DNA of 64,000 bases from positions 3,596,001-3,660,000 of the forward strand of contig NZ_CP030850.1 in NCBI RefSeq assembly GCF_003325355.1. The letters are read 5' to 3'. The notes below the pieces were generated by a model that ran no database searches, was not told where the DNA came from, and worked only from the letters and a program-made list of their open reading frames with translations. Position numbers and translations under genes: made by a program. Shown in pieces: positions 17,412-26,823 of this stretch; within the stretch, counting starts at the first letter, position 1; each line of letters begins with the position of its first letter. This DNA comes from Runella rosea. GTDB lineage: Bacteria; Bacteroidota; Bacteroidia; Cytophagales; Spirosomataceae.

Positions 17412-18416
17412 ATGAACGCAGAAATCAACAAAGAATTCATATTCAGCTATTTGTCAGGAAAAACATCCGCTTTACAAAAACAAATGGTTGATGAGTGGGT
17501 CAAACAACCCGCCAATGAAGAGCTGTTTTATAAGTGGTTGGTCGAATACGAATATCAACGTCCGCAATATTTGACGAACTTGCCCGAAGCCATTGAGCGG
17601 TTTCATGCCTACGCCGACCAATTTGACCAAAATCCGTCCCTTGTTTTTCCTACGGAAGAAACCCCGCTTCCTACCCAGCGATATTTCGGGCTGTGGATGC
17701 TGGCGGCCTGTCTGATTGGAGGGGTGTTGGTGGGAAGTTGGGTGTTCAGAAATAATATCATGTATCAAACCCACACCACGGCGTTTGGTGAAACCAAATC
17801 ACTAGAGCTCAGCGATCAGACCAAAGTGACGCTCAACGCAAATTCGTCCCTGCGTGTACCGCGTTTTGGTTTTGGGACCCAAACCCGCGAAGTATTATTG
17901 ACGGGAGAAGCCAATTTTGACGTAACACATACACCTGACCATCAGAAATTTATCGTCAAAACTAACAAAGGGTTTGAAGTTGTGGTGCTGGGTACGGTGT
18001 TTACCGTGTATTCGCGTCAGCAAACCGCTAAAGTGGTACTCAACAAGGGCAAAGTGCAGTTGCGCTACCGCGAAGGCCAAACCCAAAAGCAGGTCATTAT
18101 GAAACCCGGCGACTTGGTGACGCTCGACCAACGCAATCACCTTCAACAGGAGGTAACCCCACAACCCGAAAAATACGCTGCTTGGAAAGACCATCGCTTT
18201 GTATTTGATGATACCACGCTGGAGGAGTTTGCCAAAATAATGGATGAAAACTACGGGATTCAGGTCATTATCAAAGATGAAACCCTTTCAAAACGCACCC
18301 TCGTCGGTTCTTTTCGCGCCGAAAACGCGGACGAATTACTCGGTATTGTCTCCGAAATTTTCAATATCAAAATTGTAAAAACGGGTAACACCGTGATTCT
18401 AACTGATAACCAATAG
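17412..18416 (+). CDS. FecR-family anti-sigma factor
   Basis: A 334-residue single-pass inner-membrane protein. The cytoplasmic N-terminus (about 1-90) would hold the sigma factor. One membrane helix lies at about 95-114 (LWMLAACLIGGVLVGSWVF). The periplasmic FecR domain spans about 120-235 (TKSLELSDQTKVTLNANSSL, VLLTGEANFDV, VVLGTVFTVYS). A C-terminal DUF4974-type domain (FDDTTLEEFAKIMDENYGI) would contact the STN domain of the partner SusC. It is 21 bp upstream of that SusC gene, so coupling is likely. Confidence 0.93.
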   Translation: MNAEINKEFIFSYLSGKTSALQKQMVDEWVKQPANEELFYKWLVEYEYQRPQYLTNLPEAIERFHAYADQFDQNPSLVFPTEETPLPTQRYFGLWMLAACLIGGVLVGSWVFRNNIMYQTHTTAFGETKSLELSDQTKVTLNANSSLRVPRFGFGTQTREVLLTGEANFDVTHTPDHQKFIVKTNKGFEVVVLGTVFTVYSRQQTAKVVLNKGKVQLRYREGQTQKQVIMKPGDLVTLDQRNHLQQEVTPQPEKYAAWKDHRFVFDDTTLEEFAKIMDENYGIQVIIKDETLSKRTLVGSFRAENADELLGIVSEIFNIKIVKTGNTVILTDNQ

Positions 18417-18436
18417 CCGCTAAACCGTTCTCTACT

Positions 18437-21400
18437 ATGAAAAAAAGCCTACAAAAATCCTGTGGGATGGGTGTCATGCTCCTAGCCTTGTCGCTGAGTG
18501 GGCATCCTATTTGGGCGCAAACCTACGCCCGTGCCTATGAGCTGCCTCAAAAATCAGAGGCCGCCGCGCCCACCATGCTGAAGTTGAGGGAGGTACTCAA
18601 AGACCTCAAAAGTCGCTATCAAGTCGATATTTTGTTTGAGGGTGGCCTGGTAGAAGGCATTACCGTTTCTTCTGATGTCGTCAATTTGAACGCAAATCTG
18701 GAACAAAATCTGGACCGTATTTTACGTACATCAGGCCTGAGTTATAAGAAAGTCAAAAACGGTTCCTACGTTATTTTGGAAACCAAAAAATCTCCTAAAA
18801 CGGCGGAAGCTGACGCCCGATTTCAGGAGAGTGTCAGTCCCGAACAACCCGCCGAAAAACCCATAACGAGCGAAATACCGCAAGTAAAGAGTGTGGAAAA
18901 GGCGGAGGTAATGGCACAAACCGTCAAAGGAAAAGTCACCGATGAAAAAGGCGCAGGGCTGCCCGGCGTGAGCGTGTTGATTAAAGGCACACAACGAGGC
19001 ACTACCACCAATGCAGAGGGCGCTTTTCAGTTGGAAGTACCCGAAACTTCTTCCATCTTAGTTTTCAGCTACGTAGGCTATGAAAGTAAAGAAATCGCCG
19101 TTGGCAATCAGACCAACATCACCGTTTCATTGGCCCCCGAAAGCAAGTCTTTGGGCGAAGTCGTCGTGACGGCCTTAGGAATTAAAAAACAGGCCAAAAG
19201 TATCGGTTACGCCACCGCCACGGTAGGTACGGAAGAAATGACCGTGAACCGCACCGCCAATTTTATGAATGCCTTGCAGGGAAAAATGGCGGGGGTAAAC
19301 ATCACGTCGTTGGGCTCTGGTCCGGCAGGAACGAGTAAAATCCGTATTCGCGGGCAATCTTCGTTTGGCGGCAACAACTCTCCCCTGATCGTGGTCAATG
19401 GCGTGCCGATTGACAACACCAACAACGGTGCCCGGGGCGACGTTTCCGAAAAAGGAAGCAACCGGACCTCCGACGGTGGCGACGGATTGAGCAGCATCAA
19501 CCCCGACGACATCGAGACCATGACGGTCTTGAAAGGTGCAGCCGCGTCAGCCCTTTACGGGTCGCGGGCCAAAGACGGTGTTATCATGATTACCACCAAA
19601 ACACGCGGTACAGGTTCGGGGATTTCGCTGAGCTACAATTCTAATTTTACTTCCGAAACTCCGTTAGATTACACTGATTATCAATACGAATACGGACAAG
19701 GCGAAAACGGCGTTCGCCCCACGGCTCCCTTCCCAACCTCTGGGCAATGGAGTTTTGGTGAGAAGTTTCAGCCCGGTATGACCCATATTCTTTTTGACAA
19801 CATCACCGTACCCTACGAGCCGCAACGGAATCAAATCTCAAAGTTTTATCAAAAAGGTTATACTTGGACCAACACCCTCACGCTGTCTTCGGGCAACGAA
19901 AACGGGGGCTTCAGTCTTTCGGTTTCCAACTTAGACAACCGTACCATTTTGCGCAACTCTGGCTACGACCGCCGAACCATCAATTTGGGCTTTACGCAAA
20001 CGCTGAAAAAACTGACCGTTTCGGGCAACGTTAACTACTCCAATGAGTACCGCAAAAATCCGCCAAACATTGCCGAGCAGGATTACAGCCCAGTGATTAT
20101 CTTCAACATGGCCAATTCGATGCCATTGGATTTATTGGAAAAATACGCCTCTGATGCCAACGGAAACGAGACCGTGTGGTCGCGCTTTACCAACCGAACC
20201 AACCCTTATTTTGCCCTCAAACGTTTTGATAATATCCGCAACGACCGCGTATTCGGCAACCTGACAGCCCGCTATAACTTCACCAATTGGCTGTTTTTGC
20301 AGGGGCGGGTCGGTCAGGATTACTATTCTCGCGAACAGGATTATAACTTGCCCACTGGCACCCAACGCCAACCCGCCGCTCCCGCCGGATTTGTGAACGG
20401 CCAATACGTCCAAGACGCCCGCAACGTGCGCGAACTCAACGCTGACTTCTTGTTGGGAGCCAATAAAACTTTTGGTACAGTGGGGGTAAACGTAAACGTG
20501 GGTGGCAACCAAATGTACCGTCGCATCAGCCGCCACAACGTATTTGTGCAGGATTTTTACACCCGCGACCTGTACACCATTGGCAACAGCCGCCAACGCG
20601 ACGCTACCTATGAGTTCTCAGAACGTCAGGTAAATTCATTGTATGCGTCGGCGGAAGTTTCGTTCAAAGACTATTTATTCTTAAACGGAACCGTCAGAAA
20701 CGACTGGTTTTCAACTTTATCGCCCGCCAATCGCAGTATTTTGTATCCTTCCGTTACGGCAAGTTTTGTGTTTTCGCAGGCATTTGCTACCTCTTTACCC
20801 TCTTGGATTAATTTCGGAAAAATTCGGGCTGCCTACGCTGAAGTGGGAAGCGACACTGACGTATCGCCGTATGCCAACAACCTTTTTTACGGCATCAATC
20901 CCCAACAGTTTCCGTCGCCAAGCGGTGTAGCTCAACCTTTGGGAAGCATCAGCGGGTCCACTGTTCCGAATGCCAATCTACGCCCAATGCGGGTTTCTGA
21001 GAAAGAGTTTGGATTGGAGTTGAAGCTGTTTAACAACCTGATTGGATTGGATTTTACGTACTATGACAAATTATCTTCTGACCAAATCCTTCGCGCTCAA
21101 ACCTCCAACGCGGGCGGCTACCTCAATCAATTAATCAACGTTGGCCAAAGCCGTAATCAAGGTTTGGAAATGTTGGTTAATCTAAACCCCATCAGACGTC
21201 AAGATTTCAGTTGGAACTTCATTTTTAACGCGGCTTACAATAAAACAAAAGTGCTCGATTTGGGCAGTGGCGTGAGCGACAACATGATTACCGTCGGCAC
21301 GGGTGACTTTACGGGCGAACTGCGCCAAGTAGTAGGCCAGCCCATGGGTCAATTGTTTGGATTTGGCTACCTCCGCGACGCCCAAGGCCGTCAGGTATTT

Positions 21401-21988
21401 GATGCTGGCAACGGCCGTCCGTTGCGTACGCCAACCCAGATTGCGTTTGGCAGTGCGTTGCCGCTGTGGGTGGGCGGATTCACCAATAGCCTCACCTACA
21501 GAGGTGTAAGCCTTTCATTCTTGATTGATTTTAAATTGGGCCATAAGATGATTTCGGGCACCAACCACAACGCGTGGCGGCACGGATTGCACAAAGCGAC
21601 GTTGGTGGGAAGGGCCGAAAACTTCGTCATCGGCGACGGTGTCAACCCCAACGGAGAGGTAAACAAAACCAAGTCAGGTGTGCAGGCTTATTATGAAACG
21701 GTACGTTCTCAAAACATCGCCGAAGAGTTTGTGTACAACGCAGGCCTGTGGCAATTGCGCCAAATCACCATTGGTTACGATTTTACCAAGTTTCTCCCCA
21801 GAGCCATTCCGTTTATCAAAGGACTTCGGCTCAATGCCGTCGCCAACAACGTGGCCGTACTCAAAAAATGGGTTCCCAATATCCACCCCGAACAATTCGG
21901 TTTTCCTTCCGATAACCTGATTGGACTAGAAGCCACAGGATTGCCCGTTACGCGCAGTATCGGATTTAATCTGAATGTTAAATTTTAA
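18437..21988 (+). CDS. SusC/RagA outer-membrane transporter with STN signalling domain
   Basis: A 1183-residue TonB-dependent transporter-transducer. After a signal peptide ending GHPIWAQ (about residue 28), an STN (secretin/TonB short N-terminal) domain occupies about 45-115 (LREVLKDLKSRYQVDILFEG onward). A linker, a carboxypeptidase-regulatory-like domain at about 160-235 and the plug follow, with SusC signatures IRIRGQSSFGGNNSPLIVVN and AAASALYGSRAKDGVI, then the barrel ending in Phe. The STN domain marks it as the sensor partner of the FecR/sigma pair upstream. The locus suggests the ligand is a sugar acid or a polymer containing one. Confidence 0.94.
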   Translation: MKKSLQKSCGMGVMLLALSLSGHPIWAQTYARAYELPQKSEAAAPTMLKLREVLKDLKSRYQVDILFEGGLVEGITVSSDVVNLNANLEQNLDRILRTSGLSYKKVKNGSYVILETKKSPKTAEADARFQESVSPEQPAEKPITSEIPQVKSVEKAEVMAQTVKGKVTDEKGAGLPGVSVLIKGTQRGTTTNAEGAFQLEVPETSSILVFSYVGYESKEIAVGNQTNITVSLAPESKSLGEVVVTALGIKKQAKSIGYATATVGTEEMTVNRTANFMNALQGKMAGVNITSLGSGPAGTSKIRIRGQSSFGGNNSPLIVVNGVPIDNTNNGARGDVSEKGSNRTSDGGDGLSSINPDDIETMTVLKGAAASALYGSRAKDGVIMITTKTRGTGSGISLSYNSNFTSETPLDYTDYQYEYGQGENGVRPTAPFPTSGQWSFGEKFQPGMTHILFDNITVPYEPQRNQISKFYQKGYTWTNTLTLSSGNENGGFSLSVSNLDNRTILRNSGYDRRTINLGFTQTLKKLTVSGNVNYSNEYRKNPPNIAEQDYSPVIIFNMANSMPLDLLEKYASDANGNETVWSRFTNRTNPYFALKRFDNIRNDRVFGNLTARYNFTNWLFLQGRVGQDYYSREQDYNLPTGTQRQPAAPAGFVNGQYVQDARNVRELNADFLLGANKTFGTVGVNVNVGGNQMYRRISRHNVFVQDFYTRDLYTIGNSRQRDATYEFSERQVNSLYASAEVSFKDYLFLNGTVRNDWFSTLSPANRSILYPSVTASFVFSQAFATSLPSWINFGKIRAAYAEVGSDTDVSPYANNLFYGINPQQFPSPSGVAQPLGSISGSTVPNANLRPMRVSEKEFGLELKLFNNLIGLDFTYYDKLSSDQILRAQTSNAGGYLNQLINVGQSRNQGLEMLVNLNPIRRQDFSWNFIFNAAYNKTKVLDLGSGVSDNMITVGTGDFTGELRQVVGQPMGQLFGFGYLRDAQGRQVFDAGNGRPLRTPTQIAFGSALPLWVGGFTNSLTYRGVSLSFLIDFKLGHKMISGTNHNAWRHGLHKATLVGRAENFVIGDGVNPNGEVNKTKSGVQAYYETVRSQNIAEEFVYNAGLWQLRQITIGYDFTKFLPRAIPFIKGLRLNAVANNVAVLKKWVPNIHPEQFGFPSDNLIGLEATGLPVTRSIGFNLNVKF

Positions 21989-22015
21989 GATTCAAATCAC
22001 CAAAAGAGAATCAAG

Positions 22016-23539
22016 ATGAAAAAAATACGTATTTATCTCCCAATAATCGCCTGTTGCTTTCTGGCTTCCTGCGATAAAGGATTTGACGAAATGAACGTCA
22101 ACCCTATTGCCTTAACCGCCGTTGACCCTGGCTATCAGCTCAACACTGCCATCGTCAACACTGCGCCAGGCTACGGCAATTTGAGTTACGAAACCACCAT
22201 CGTCAAGCAAATGATTACGCCTTTCAGCGGTCAGGGTTCGGCGGCAAACTTCAATCAGGACAATCGAGGCGTAGCCTCTGGCAACTGGAATACCTACTAT
22301 CAGACCAATATCAAGGAACTGACCGATGTGGTAGCCAAAACCAAAGACCTCCCTGCGCGTTCCAATCTTTACAACATGGCCCGCATCTGGAAAGCCTATT
22401 CCTTCATGCTATTGACCGATACCTACGGCGACATTCCCTATACACAGGCAGGGAAAAACTATCTGGAAGGTATTGCCACTCCCGTTTATGACACGCAGGA
22501 GTCAATCTATACCGATATTTTGAGTGAGTTAGATGCTGCTTCGGCTGGCTTGGATGCCTCCAAAGCAAAAGTAGCCAGTGATGTGTTGTACGACGGCGAT
22601 GTGACCAAATGGAAACGCCTAGGCTATTCGCTGTTGCTGCGCGCGGCCATGCGCCTTTCTAAAGTTAACCCGACCAAAGCCGCTGAATACGTAGCCAAAG
22701 CCGTGGCGGGTGGGGTCATGCAAGCCAATGCCGACAATGCCATCATTCGTCATAACGCCAATTTTACCAACCCTGTGGGTTCGCAGCTCAACGGTGGCCA
22801 ATCAGCCTTCTTTTATCTGGCCGAAGATTTTGTTACTTTTTTAAGCAAAAACAATGACCCCCGTTTGGCCTCTATTGCCGTTCGGTACGTGGGTGCTACC
22901 AGCGGAGCACAACAGGTAGAATCCCGGGCTAATCGCACCCCAGGGGTTCAAATCGGGGCACCATTGGGCTACGACAACACCACCATCAGCGCGGCTGTAA
23001 CGGTCAACAAATTGGCAAGCCTGTGGGATTATAGCCAACTCGACCGTACCCGCATGGCGGGTTTGGCCGCTCCAAGTTTTCTGGTTACTTACGCCCAAAC
23101 GCAACTTTTACTGGCCGAAGCCGCTTTTCGGAAATGGACCACGGGCGACCCCGCCGTCTTGTACGCCAACGGTATTCGGGCCCACATGCAACAATTTGCA
23201 AGTTATGGCACCAGCACCGCCATCGCCGATGCCGCCATCACGGCTTACGTCCAAGCCAATCCGCTCGCAGTCGGTAAGGAATTGGAGCAAATTAACACCC
23301 AATACTGGGTCGCTTCTTTTCTGATTGGTCCCGAAACTTGGGCTAATTTCCGTCGCAGTGGTTACCCAGTTTTGACGCCAAACCCTTATCCCGGTAGCGA
23401 CCTCAAGACCGAGCCGTTTATTCGCCGCCTCACATACACCGACGCCGAGCTGAACGTAAATAAAACCAATGTAGAACAGGCCATTAGCCGTCAGGGGCCT
23501 AATCTTTTAGATACCAGAATATGGTGGGACAAGAAGTAA
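22016..23539 (+). CDS. SusD-like lipoprotein (SusD-like_2 type)
   Basis: A 507-residue lipoprotein with lipobox Cys19 (FLASC). Features of the SusD-like_2 branch are visible: NVNPIALTAVDPGYQL near the N-terminus, ARIWKAYSFMLLTDTYGDIPYT near 122-143, and QINTQYWVASFLIGPETWANFRRSGYP near the C-terminus. It is encoded 27 bp after the STN-SusC and would form its surface lid. Substrate is not readable directly. Confidence 0.92.
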   Translation: MKKIRIYLPIIACCFLASCDKGFDEMNVNPIALTAVDPGYQLNTAIVNTAPGYGNLSYETTIVKQMITPFSGQGSAANFNQDNRGVASGNWNTYYQTNIKELTDVVAKTKDLPARSNLYNMARIWKAYSFMLLTDTYGDIPYTQAGKNYLEGIATPVYDTQESIYTDILSELDAASAGLDASKAKVASDVLYDGDVTKWKRLGYSLLLRAAMRLSKVNPTKAAEYVAKAVAGGVMQANADNAIIRHNANFTNPVGSQLNGGQSAFFYLAEDFVTFLSKNNDPRLASIAVRYVGATSGAQQVESRANRTPGVQIGAPLGYDNTTISAAVTVNKLASLWDYSQLDRTRMAGLAAPSFLVTYAQTQLLLAEAAFRKWTTGDPAVLYANGIRAHMQQFASYGTSTAIADAAITAYVQANPLAVGKELEQINTQYWVASFLIGPETWANFRRSGYPVLTPNPYPGSDLKTEPFIRRLTYTDAELNVNKTNVEQAISRQGPNLLDTRIWWDKK

Positions 23540-23567
23540 ACAAACTTGTTTTCATCCTTTTTTATAC

Positions 23568-24341
23568 ATGAAAAATTTAAAAAAACGACTCCAACAAGGA
23601 GAAACCCTCAACGGGTGTTGGTTAAATCTTGGAAGCCCACTCACGGCCGAAATCGTAGGACTCTCAGGGTTCGATTGGGTCTTGATTGACTTGGAACACG
23701 GTGCTGGTACGGAAAAGGATGTATTAGCGCAGTTACAGGCGCTGGAAAGCACGCCCACCGTCGCCTTTGTGCGCGTCGAAAGCAGTGATTCTGCCCGTAT
23801 TTCACGGGTGTTGGATATGGGTGCGGCGGGCGTCATGTGTCCCAAAGTAAACAATGCTATCGAGGCAAAAAAGGTAATCAACGGCCTGCATTATCCTCCG
23901 TTCGGCAACCGGGGCGTGGCCAAAATGGTCCGAGCAACGGGTTTTGGGCAACATTTCCAGACGTATTACGACGCCTCGAAAGAAAGCCTTTTAGGTATTA
24001 TCCAAATCGAAACCGTGGAAGCCCTGAACCATTTGGACGAAATCGCCGCGTTGGAAGGGGTCGATGTGCTTTTCATCGGGCCAGCAGACCTTTCGATGGA
24101 ACTTGGGATTTTCGGTCAGTTCGACAATCTGATTTTCATCGACGCCCTCCAAAAAATCATCCTTGCCGCCCAAAAAGCGGGCAAATCAACGGGTATTCTA
24201 TTTTTCAATCCCGACGATTACCAAAAATACCACGACATGGGCATCCGTTTCATTGCCTGCGGCGCCGATGCCACCTTTGTGGCCGACGGCGCCCGGGCCA
24301 TGGCTAAAAAATTGGCGGCTGCCCGGGCAACGTATACCTAG
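23568..24341 (+). CDS. HpcH/HpaI-family aldolase, likely 5-keto-4-deoxy-D-glucarate aldolase
   Basis: A 257-residue class II metal-dependent aldolase (TIM barrel). Family marks include LNGCWLNLGSP, DWVLIDLEHGAG near residues 41-52, a VRV strand, the AAGVMCPKVN strand, NRGVAKMVRATGFG, and IQIETVEALNHLDEIA followed by DVLFIGPADLS. The Glu in IQIE and the Asp in GPADLS are the usual metal and substrate positions. Relatives include GarL, HpaI and YfaU. With glucarate-dehydratase-like and tartronate-semialdehyde-reductase-like genes nearby, GarL-type cleavage to pyruvate and tartronate semialdehyde is most likely. I withhold the symbol because family members cannot be separated by eye. Confidence 0.88.
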   Translation: MKNLKKRLQQGETLNGCWLNLGSPLTAEIVGLSGFDWVLIDLEHGAGTEKDVLAQLQALESTPTVAFVRVESSDSARISRVLDMGAAGVMCPKVNNAIEAKKVINGLHYPPFGNRGVAKMVRATGFGQHFQTYYDASKESLLGIIQIETVEALNHLDEIAALEGVDVLFIGPADLSMELGIFGQFDNLIFIDALQKIILAAQKAGKSTGILFFNPDDYQKYHDMGIRFIACGADATFVADGARAMAKKLAAARATYT

Positions 24342-24400
24342 TACCGAAGCTTTCCGACGATTATCCACCAACCAACCTACGTTCCTAAACCTTTTTTTGA

Positions 24401-25840
24401 ATGACTGATCCCATTTTCATCCTATCTGTTGGTGTGCTTATCGTAGTCGGTGGCATCATTGGACTCAAATTACACCCCTTTTTGGCGCTTTTGCTCGGGG
24501 CTTTCGTGGTGGCGTTGATGACGCCCGCCACTGTTATCGAACAGTTTGCATTGGCCAAAGGCACCGCTCCAGCAGCGGCATTGGCATTATCCAAAAAAGG
24601 AATCGGTGAGCGTATTGCCACTGAGTTTGGGAATACCTGCGCCAAAATCGGTATCCTGATTGCCATGGCCGCCATCATTGGCAAATGTATGCTCGAAAGC
24701 GGTGCCGCCGAGCGCATCATCCGTTCGGTTTTACGCCTCACGGGCATCGACAAAGCACCCGCCGCGTTTTTGGTGAGCAGTTTCTTTTTGGGTATTCCCG
24801 TGTTCTTTGACACCGTTCTTTTCCTGATGATTCCCTTGGCCAAAGCCATGACTTTACGAATTGGCAAAAATTACCTTTTGCTCGTCTTGTGTATTATGGC
24901 GGGTGCAGCCATGGCCAATTCGCTGGTACCGCCCGCTCCGGGGCCACTGTTTTTGATTGGTGAGATGCACATTCCGATTGGTTTGATGATGATTGCGGGT
25001 ACGATTGTCGGGCTATTTACCATTACTGCTGGCTATTTTTTCGCCCTATGGGCCAATAAAAAATGGCCCATTGAACTGCGAGATTCATTGGATGCTAAAT
25101 TGGAAGACCTCAAATCCATTGCCGCCAAAGAAACCAAACACCTTCCAGGCTTGGGCGTTTCGTTGCTACCAGTGCTGATTCCCATCGTATTTATCTGCGC
25201 CGACACCTTCCTGAGTAATCTATTCAAGCCAGGTGAGACACAATCGCCTTTTTTGAGCAACCTCATCGCAGTTGTAAAATTTTTTGGTGATAAAAACATC
25301 GCCATCGTCACAGGAGGTATTGCGGCTCTATTGCTGTTGGCTAGCCAAAAGAAAGACAACAAAGAAGGCCTGACGCCTTTTGTGCAGGCGGCTTTGATGA
25401 GCGGCGGCGGCATTATTTTGATTACTGCGGCGGGCGGAGCCTTTGGCGGAATGTTGCAGCAAACGGGCATCAGCGCCCGCATTGCCGACATGACCAAAGA
25501 GTACCAAATGGCCCTCATTCCGATGGCGTTTTTCATTGCCGCCGTGGTTCGTACGGCCCAAGGCTCGGCTACGGTTGCGCTGATTACCGCGTCGGGAATT
25601 TTATCAGGAATGGCCAATAATGCCAATCTGGAATTTCACCCAGTGTACTTGGGTCTAGCCATCGGATGTGGCTCTAAGTTGGTGCCGTGGATGAACGATG
25701 CGGGTTTCTGGATTATCTGTAAACTCAGCAATTTGACCGAAAAAGAAGCCTTAAAAACCATTTCTCCACTACTGGTGGTGATGGGATTGACGGGTCTAGT
25801 GGTCATCATGATAGGCGCAAAATTGTTTCCTTTGGTCTAA
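24401..25840 (+). CDS. GntP-family sugar-acid:proton symporter
   Basis: A 479-residue integral membrane protein with about twelve to fourteen hydrophobic segments. Typical GntP-family stretches are visible: KLHPFLALLLGAFVVALM near residue 24, FFLGIPVFFDTVLFLMIPLA near 128, ANSLVPPAPGPLF near 168, VRTAQGSATVALITASGI near 385 and SKLVPWMNDAGFW near 426. The family carries gluconate, glycerate and related acids with protons. Here it would bring the acid freed by the SusCD system into the cytoplasm for the dehydratase and aldolase. Exact substrate is inferred. Confidence 0.92.
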   Translation: MTDPIFILSVGVLIVVGGIIGLKLHPFLALLLGAFVVALMTPATVIEQFALAKGTAPAAALALSKKGIGERIATEFGNTCAKIGILIAMAAIIGKCMLESGAAERIIRSVLRLTGIDKAPAAFLVSSFFLGIPVFFDTVLFLMIPLAKAMTLRIGKNYLLLVLCIMAGAAMANSLVPPAPGPLFLIGEMHIPIGLMMIAGTIVGLFTITAGYFFALWANKKWPIELRDSLDAKLEDLKSIAAKETKHLPGLGVSLLPVLIPIVFICADTFLSNLFKPGETQSPFLSNLIAVVKFFGDKNIAIVTGGIAALLLLASQKKDNKEGLTPFVQAALMSGGGIILITAAGGAFGGMLQQTGISARIADMTKEYQMALIPMAFFIAAVVRTAQGSATVALITASGILSGMANNANLEFHPVYLGLAIGCGSKLVPWMNDAGFWIICKLSNLTEKEALKTISPLLVVMGLTGLVVIMIGAKLFPLV

Positions 25841-25855
25841 TTATAAGCATAACTT

Positions 25856-25898
25856 CATCATTCTTTGCCCTCTGCGGCTCTGCGTGATACATTCATTT
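25856..25898. repeat. dispersed intergenic repeat (ctctgcggctctgcgtg type)
   Basis: The gap before the reductase gene holds tctttgccctctgcggctc followed by tgcgtgatac. Short GC-rich runs of this 'tctgcgg-ctctgcgtga' style recur between genes in many Bacteroidota genomes; a related run in opposite orientation is at about 60448-60466 (gacgcagagacgttaagaa). Function unknown. Confidence 0.4.
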
Positions 25899-25905
25899 TT
25901 TAAAT

Positions 25906-26766
25906 ATGGAAAAAGTAGGATTTATCGGACTAGGAATCATGGGAAAACCCATGGCTTTTAACTTACTAAAAGCGGGCTATCCCGTGTCTGTTTTGAGCAA
26001 AAGCAGCGCTGCCGCCGAATTGACCGAAGCTGGCGCAACGGCATTTTCGACGAGTAAAGAACTGGCCCAACACTCCGACATCATCATCACGATGTTGCCC
26101 GATTCTCCCGATGTAGAGCAGGTAGTTTCGGGAGTTGACGGAGTCTTAGAAGGCATCCAATCGGGGGCATTGTTTATTGATATGTCGACCATTGCACCAG
26201 CTACGGCGGTGAATATCTACCGCTTAATGCAGGACAAAGGTGTGGAAGCCTTAGACGCACCCGTTTCGGGCGGACAAGTTGGGGCCGTCGGCGCTACGCT
26301 CTCAATCATGGTTGGCGGTAGTGCTGCGGCTTTTGAGCGAGCATTGCCGTTGTTTCAATCCATGGGCAAAAATATTGTGCATATCGGTGAGCCCGGCGCG
26401 GGCCAAACCACTAAAGCCTGTAACCAAATGATTGTTGGTATGACGATTCAGGCCGTGGCAGAAGCTTTTGCCTTGGCGCAAAAAGCAGGCGTCAACCTCG
26501 AAAAAATGCGGGAAGTATTGCTGGGAGGGTTTGCCCAAAGCCGCATCCTTGACCTCCACGGCAAACGCATGATTGAGCGCAATTTCAACCCTGGCTTTAA
26601 AATAAAATTACACAAAAAAGACATGGGAATTGCCCTGCAAACGGGCGAAGAATTTTCGGTGCCCCTCAAAGGCACGGCGTTGGTAGCGGCCCAAATGGAA
26701 GCCGCCGTAGCGCAGGGAAACGGCGAACTCGACCACAGCTCGCTGTTATTGCTACTAGAAAAATAA
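25906..26766 (+). CDS. garR: 2-hydroxy-3-oxopropionate (tartronate semialdehyde) reductase
   Basis: A 286-residue beta-hydroxyacid dehydrogenase. The N-terminal Rossmann motif is GFIGLGIMGKPMAFNLLKAG. The substrate-binding signature is DAPVSGGQVGA near residue 117, and the catalytic lysine lies in TTKACNQ near 170. The C-terminal helical domain (MIERNFNPGFKIKLHKKDMG) is typical. The family also includes 3-hydroxyisobutyrate dehydrogenase, but placement between aldolase/permease and the two dehydratase-type genes favours reduction of tartronate semialdehyde to D-glycerate. The symbol reflects that pathway assignment. Confidence 0.85.
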   Translation: MEKVGFIGLGIMGKPMAFNLLKAGYPVSVLSKSSAAAELTEAGATAFSTSKELAQHSDIIITMLPDSPDVEQVVSGVDGVLEGIQSGALFIDMSTIAPATAVNIYRLMQDKGVEALDAPVSGGQVGAVGATLSIMVGGSAAAFERALPLFQSMGKNIVHIGEPGAGQTTKACNQMIVGMTIQAVAEAFALAQKAGVNLEKMREVLLGGFAQSRILDLHGKRMIERNFNPGFKIKLHKKDMGIALQTGEEFSVPLKGTALVAAQMEAAVAQGNGELDHSSLLLLLEK

Positions 26767-26823
26767 TCTTTCAACGCCCTTTATCCAACTGTAACCTTTA
26801 ACCGTGGCTTGCCACTTACTACG